Source of the DNA: Cordia subcordata
Lineage: Eukaryota > Streptophyta > Magnoliopsida > Boraginales > Cordiaceae
Direction of reading: 5' to 3'
NCBI GenBank assembly: GCA_028554755.1
Contig: JAPTOF010000010.1
Coordinates: 9,522,001 to 9,586,000 of the forward strand
Length of the DNA: 64,000 nucleotides
Shown here: positions 61,401 to 64,000 of the stretch, in pieces
How the letters are laid out: every line of letters begins with the position of its first letter
Numbering within the stretch: position 1 is the stretch's first letter
Position numbers and translations under genes: made by a program
Notes under the pieces: model-generated
Seen by the model: only the letters and a program-made list of their open reading frames with translations
Database searches by the model: none
Told to the model about the DNA's origin: nothing

Positions 61401-64000
61401 GTATAAGCTTCTCACATTTACTCCATAATATTCTCTTAAGTGAAAAAACTTTGTTCAGAGAGGTGAACAAATGAAAATTCTGAATTTAGATAAGAACCAA
61501 ACCATTGGATCAATAGTATCAAGGATATTGCATTTAAGATATTACACTAGGGACATCGTTTCTACAATACACCATGAAACATAACCAAGCAACAAATATT
61601 GCTTGAGCAATTTGCCAGTTAAATTGCATACATCCAACCTTAATAATATATACTTTCAAGTTACAGAGATATCTATCCGCTTGAGCCAGAATGAAATTTC
61701 AACGTTTGGGGCGAAAAAGTAACAATGCAAACAATAAGAACATAGGAATCCGCAAATATCCTTCTTCTCTTATTTCTATAATGAAATATTTGGTGCTAAC
61801 GAATTGAAGCAACAATGAGAAAGAAAATATAGTTATGTAGTTACCTCCAATAGAATTGCAAATGAAAAATGCTTCATCTCTAACAACATCAAGACAGAAG
61901 TCGTTCAACTGGCATCCCCATGTCTCAAATGTGTAAAAGGGGTTAACTTCGAGCTCACGAGGATTTGGTTTGTCCGAATAGCCATAACCAACAAGGTCAA
62001 TTGCAAACACTCTATGTGATTCTGCTAAAATTGGGATATTTTTCCTCCAATGGTCACTGATAAAAGACAGAAAAGGTTCGGCAGCTTACCTCAAAAACAA
62101 TGAAATCGCAGGCCGAAACAGCACAGACTGTATAACTATCATTCAATCAACTCATAGATGCAGAGAAATACAAAAAAGAATGCAAGCTTCAAGTCTAAGA
62201 TCAGAAACAATCAGTCCAATTTTAGATCACTAGAAATAAGCTACTAATTTCTACAGAAACCCCTAAATGGGAATTCAGATCACAAATTATGTATCACTTT
62301 GGTTCAATATATGTGCTACTATCGAAACTAGAAGTACACATGCCAATCCTAGGTACTTCCTTTATCCTAGGTTGGAATGTACACTGGAAAATAAGGCATC
62401 CGTCATATGAGAATGCAGGCAAAATTTGACATACGTCAGTACCAAAATTTTCACTTAGAATGCAATGCATATAACACGAGAATACATATATACATCATAC
62501 TTACATTTGGATAAGAGAAATTTATATAAGCTTCTCATTTTTGACTTAATTTCCTAGGATCATATTTTGGTTTGACCACCAGCAATCTCAGCATAGACAT
62601 ATCAAATCCTAAGACCAATCTAAGAACCAACACAAGTGGCCGCCTTTTGTGCAGTTCGCCATGTGTACCTATATCAACTAGTTGACGAGAAGCAAAATAT
62701 GATTGATGTAGACCTGTTTGCTCCAAAACCATGAACTAAGACTAGTGCAGGTCCTTTGCTCCCAGCGTACTGGTAACTGATGGAATAGCCCCTCCAGTTC
62801 CACTTTCTACAACCAAAACAAAATCAATTATTAACCTAATAAAACCAAAAAGAAAATAACAAAATTTATTCAATGATACCCTTGCAAAAAGTGGACAAAT
62901 ATAAAAAAAATCAAGATGCCTGTAATTAACCAAACAAAATTCTTTGCGACTTCTGAATCCCCAAGACGAGCAATTCTCAATAACATTCTAATAAACAGTC
63001 TGCAATAAGTCCTAACAGTCCTGATTATATATTATTTTTACAACTTATAATATGCAAAGATTGAATTAAAAGTATAGGCAGTGTCCTGATCATATCAATC
63101 TACAGATAATTGGACTAGCAAATTCAAAATTGTGGAATCTTTTTCTTCCCTTTATGAAAAATTACGCAATCTCAGAACAAAAAGAAAACCAAATTTTTTT
63201 TAACCGAACTAGTTAGTATGATGAGATACAACACGAATGGAGTTACCAAAGAAACGACTCTCGACAAGAATAAGTAGTGTTGTTCAGTCACCTATCTGTT
63301 AGGTGGAAATTACATGACAGATTATGTACTCCTATCTGTTATGCATCCATATCAATATTTTCTTTTTCTCTCTAAACTACAAATAAATAGCAAAAATTTT
63401 ACGACTAGTATTAAGTACAATAAATAAATATATCAATGTTCTCTCTATAATCTTGAGCTTTTAGATGAAGCAATAACTCTAATATAGTATCAGAAGTATA
63501 ATAAATAAATATTCCAATATACTCTTTATAATCTTGAGCTTTTAGATAAAGCAATAACTCTAATACAGTATCGGAACCCACCTAGGTCATGCATTCGACT
63601 CTCACTGCCACCCATTAAAAACATTAAATTATCCACATGCAAGTTCACAAATCACACTTCATGTGAGAGGGCGTGTTAAATATAATAAATAAATAAATAT
63701 ACTAATATCCATTCTACAAACATTAACTTTTAGTTGGTCAGAATTTTTAACTACAGACTCATGATATGCAAAAGGGGGACAATATAAATATTACAGAAAG
63801 GCCTTACCTGGTCTTAACTTCAACTTGGAGAATGTTCTTTTTATCTGTATCATCAACTGAAGAATCAGTATTTACAAGTGAATTGACTATAATCCTACTT
63901 CTTTTCAAGGTGGTATCAAGTTTTGAAGCATTATGAGAAGCCAAGAACTGTTTATAGACATTTTGGGTTCTACTAACAGATGTTGAAGAAGACGAAATGT
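55425..64000 (-). CDS. Alpha/beta hydrolase, At5g19850-like, 5' end missing
   Basis: Alpha/beta-hydrolase-fold enzyme, probably in plastids; substrate unknown. Exons seen: 64000-63808 (partial), 62806-62714, 62056-61845, 58347-58203, 58104-58032, 56496-56350, 56239-56114, 55517-55425; every join keeps frame. The first part is Ser-rich and basic (SSSSTSVSRTQNVYKQF), like a transit peptide, and runs off the window. Then follow WNWRGYSISYQYAG, the oxyanion motif LVHGFGAN, IDLVGYGYSDKPNPRE and the nucleophile elbow CNSIGG (Ser; first Gly of GxSxG is Cys, as I recall for At5g19850). Acid WGDKDPWEPIELGRAYGNFD and catalytic His in PDVGHCPQDEAPH complete the triad. At5g19850 aligns along the whole length. 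Intron 3 is 3.5 kb. Confidence 0.93.
55570..55634. repeat. 35-bp tandem duplication in hydrolase intron 7
   Basis: GTTAGTACATAAATACATAT plus GCACCATCT occurs twice (period 35), about 55-120 bases upstream of the last exon in transcript direction. Confidence 0.85.
58654..58812. repeat. Diverged tandem duplication of about 80 bp in hydrolase intron 3
   Basis: Two adjacent copies share TTGTTTCCTGTCTTATT, ATCTT.AACAAGTTCTA and TTGAGATGTT. Confidence 0.75.
63411..63740 (-). mobile_element. Very short LTR element with three LTR copies (TRIM/SMART-like)
   Basis: Repeats of about 70 bp start ATAATAAATAAAT, contain CTTGAGCTTTTAGAT.AAGC and end before a primer-site-like word: the first before TAGTATCAGAAG (63485), the second before CAGTATCGGAACC (63565). 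After a 110-bp interior with CCACATGCAAGTTCAC comes the purine-rich TGTGAGAGGGCG and then a third, diverged LTR start TGTTAAATATAATAAATAAA at 63674. Read on the plus strand this is LTR-PBS-LTR-PBS-interior-PPT-LTR, a tandem form. It lies in hydrolase intron 1 (62807-63807). The strand of the element is plus, opposite to the gene; ends are approximate. Confidence 0.6.

Noticed and set aside
1..64000. CRISPR arrays, bacterial operons, rRNA genes, viral insertions
   Set aside because: None seen; the gene structures are those of a plant nucleus and no pararetrovirus-type coat, movement or RT segment was recognised.

Overview
The window looks like nuclear DNA of a dicot plant. It is AT-rich, its genes have many introns with GT..AG borders, and five host genes each match a plant family from end to end. 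Intron style and repeat types fit an asterid, perhaps Solanaceae, but the species cannot be fixed from sequence alone. I assembled the gene models by hand: every exon join keeps the reading frame and uses consensus splice sites.

Host genes, left to right: (1) a bHLH128-type transcription factor of the FLOWERING-BHLH group on the minus strand (2065-12655, 6 exons, 388 aa, first intron 5 kb); (2) an oil body-associated protein (OBAP, DUF1264) on the minus strand (18441-20747, 3 exons, 238 aa) with seed-type promoter motifs; (3) a CHERP-like SURP plus CID splicing/3'-end factor on the minus strand (26441-32347, 3 coding exons, 682 aa, probably with a 5' UTR intron out to about 33.75 kb); (4) a MACPF-domain protein like At1g14780 on the plus strand (47171-53715, 7 exons, 621 aa); (5) a chloroplast-type alpha/beta hydrolase like At5g19850 on the minus strand (55425 to beyond the right edge; 8 exons seen, 5' end missing). 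Genes 4 and 5 converge. The genes do not form a pathway; this is an ordinary plant gene neighbourhood.

The space between and inside genes is filled with transposon remains. The most notable are: a 6.3 kb Mutator-like element (33892-40233) with about 75-bp terminal inverted repeats, a decayed MURA-type transposase and a convergent GRF zinc-finger plus membrane-segment reading frame; a 573-bp miniature LTR element (TRIM, 43610-44182) with PBS and PPT; a very short three-LTR element at the right edge (63411-63740); a Copia 5' LTR with gag remnant (13681-14800); a second Copia pol remnant; LINE remnants; and at least seven foldback MITE-like elements with related ends, several in introns. A plastid ndhB fragment (NUPT) lies at 1411-1553.

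No new enzyme system or cluster was found. The items most worth a second look are the Mutator element with its GRF partner frame pressed against the CHERP promoter, the two miniature LTR elements, the RY/ABRE promoter of the OBAP gene, and an 11-bp inverted repeat just before the MACPF start codon.
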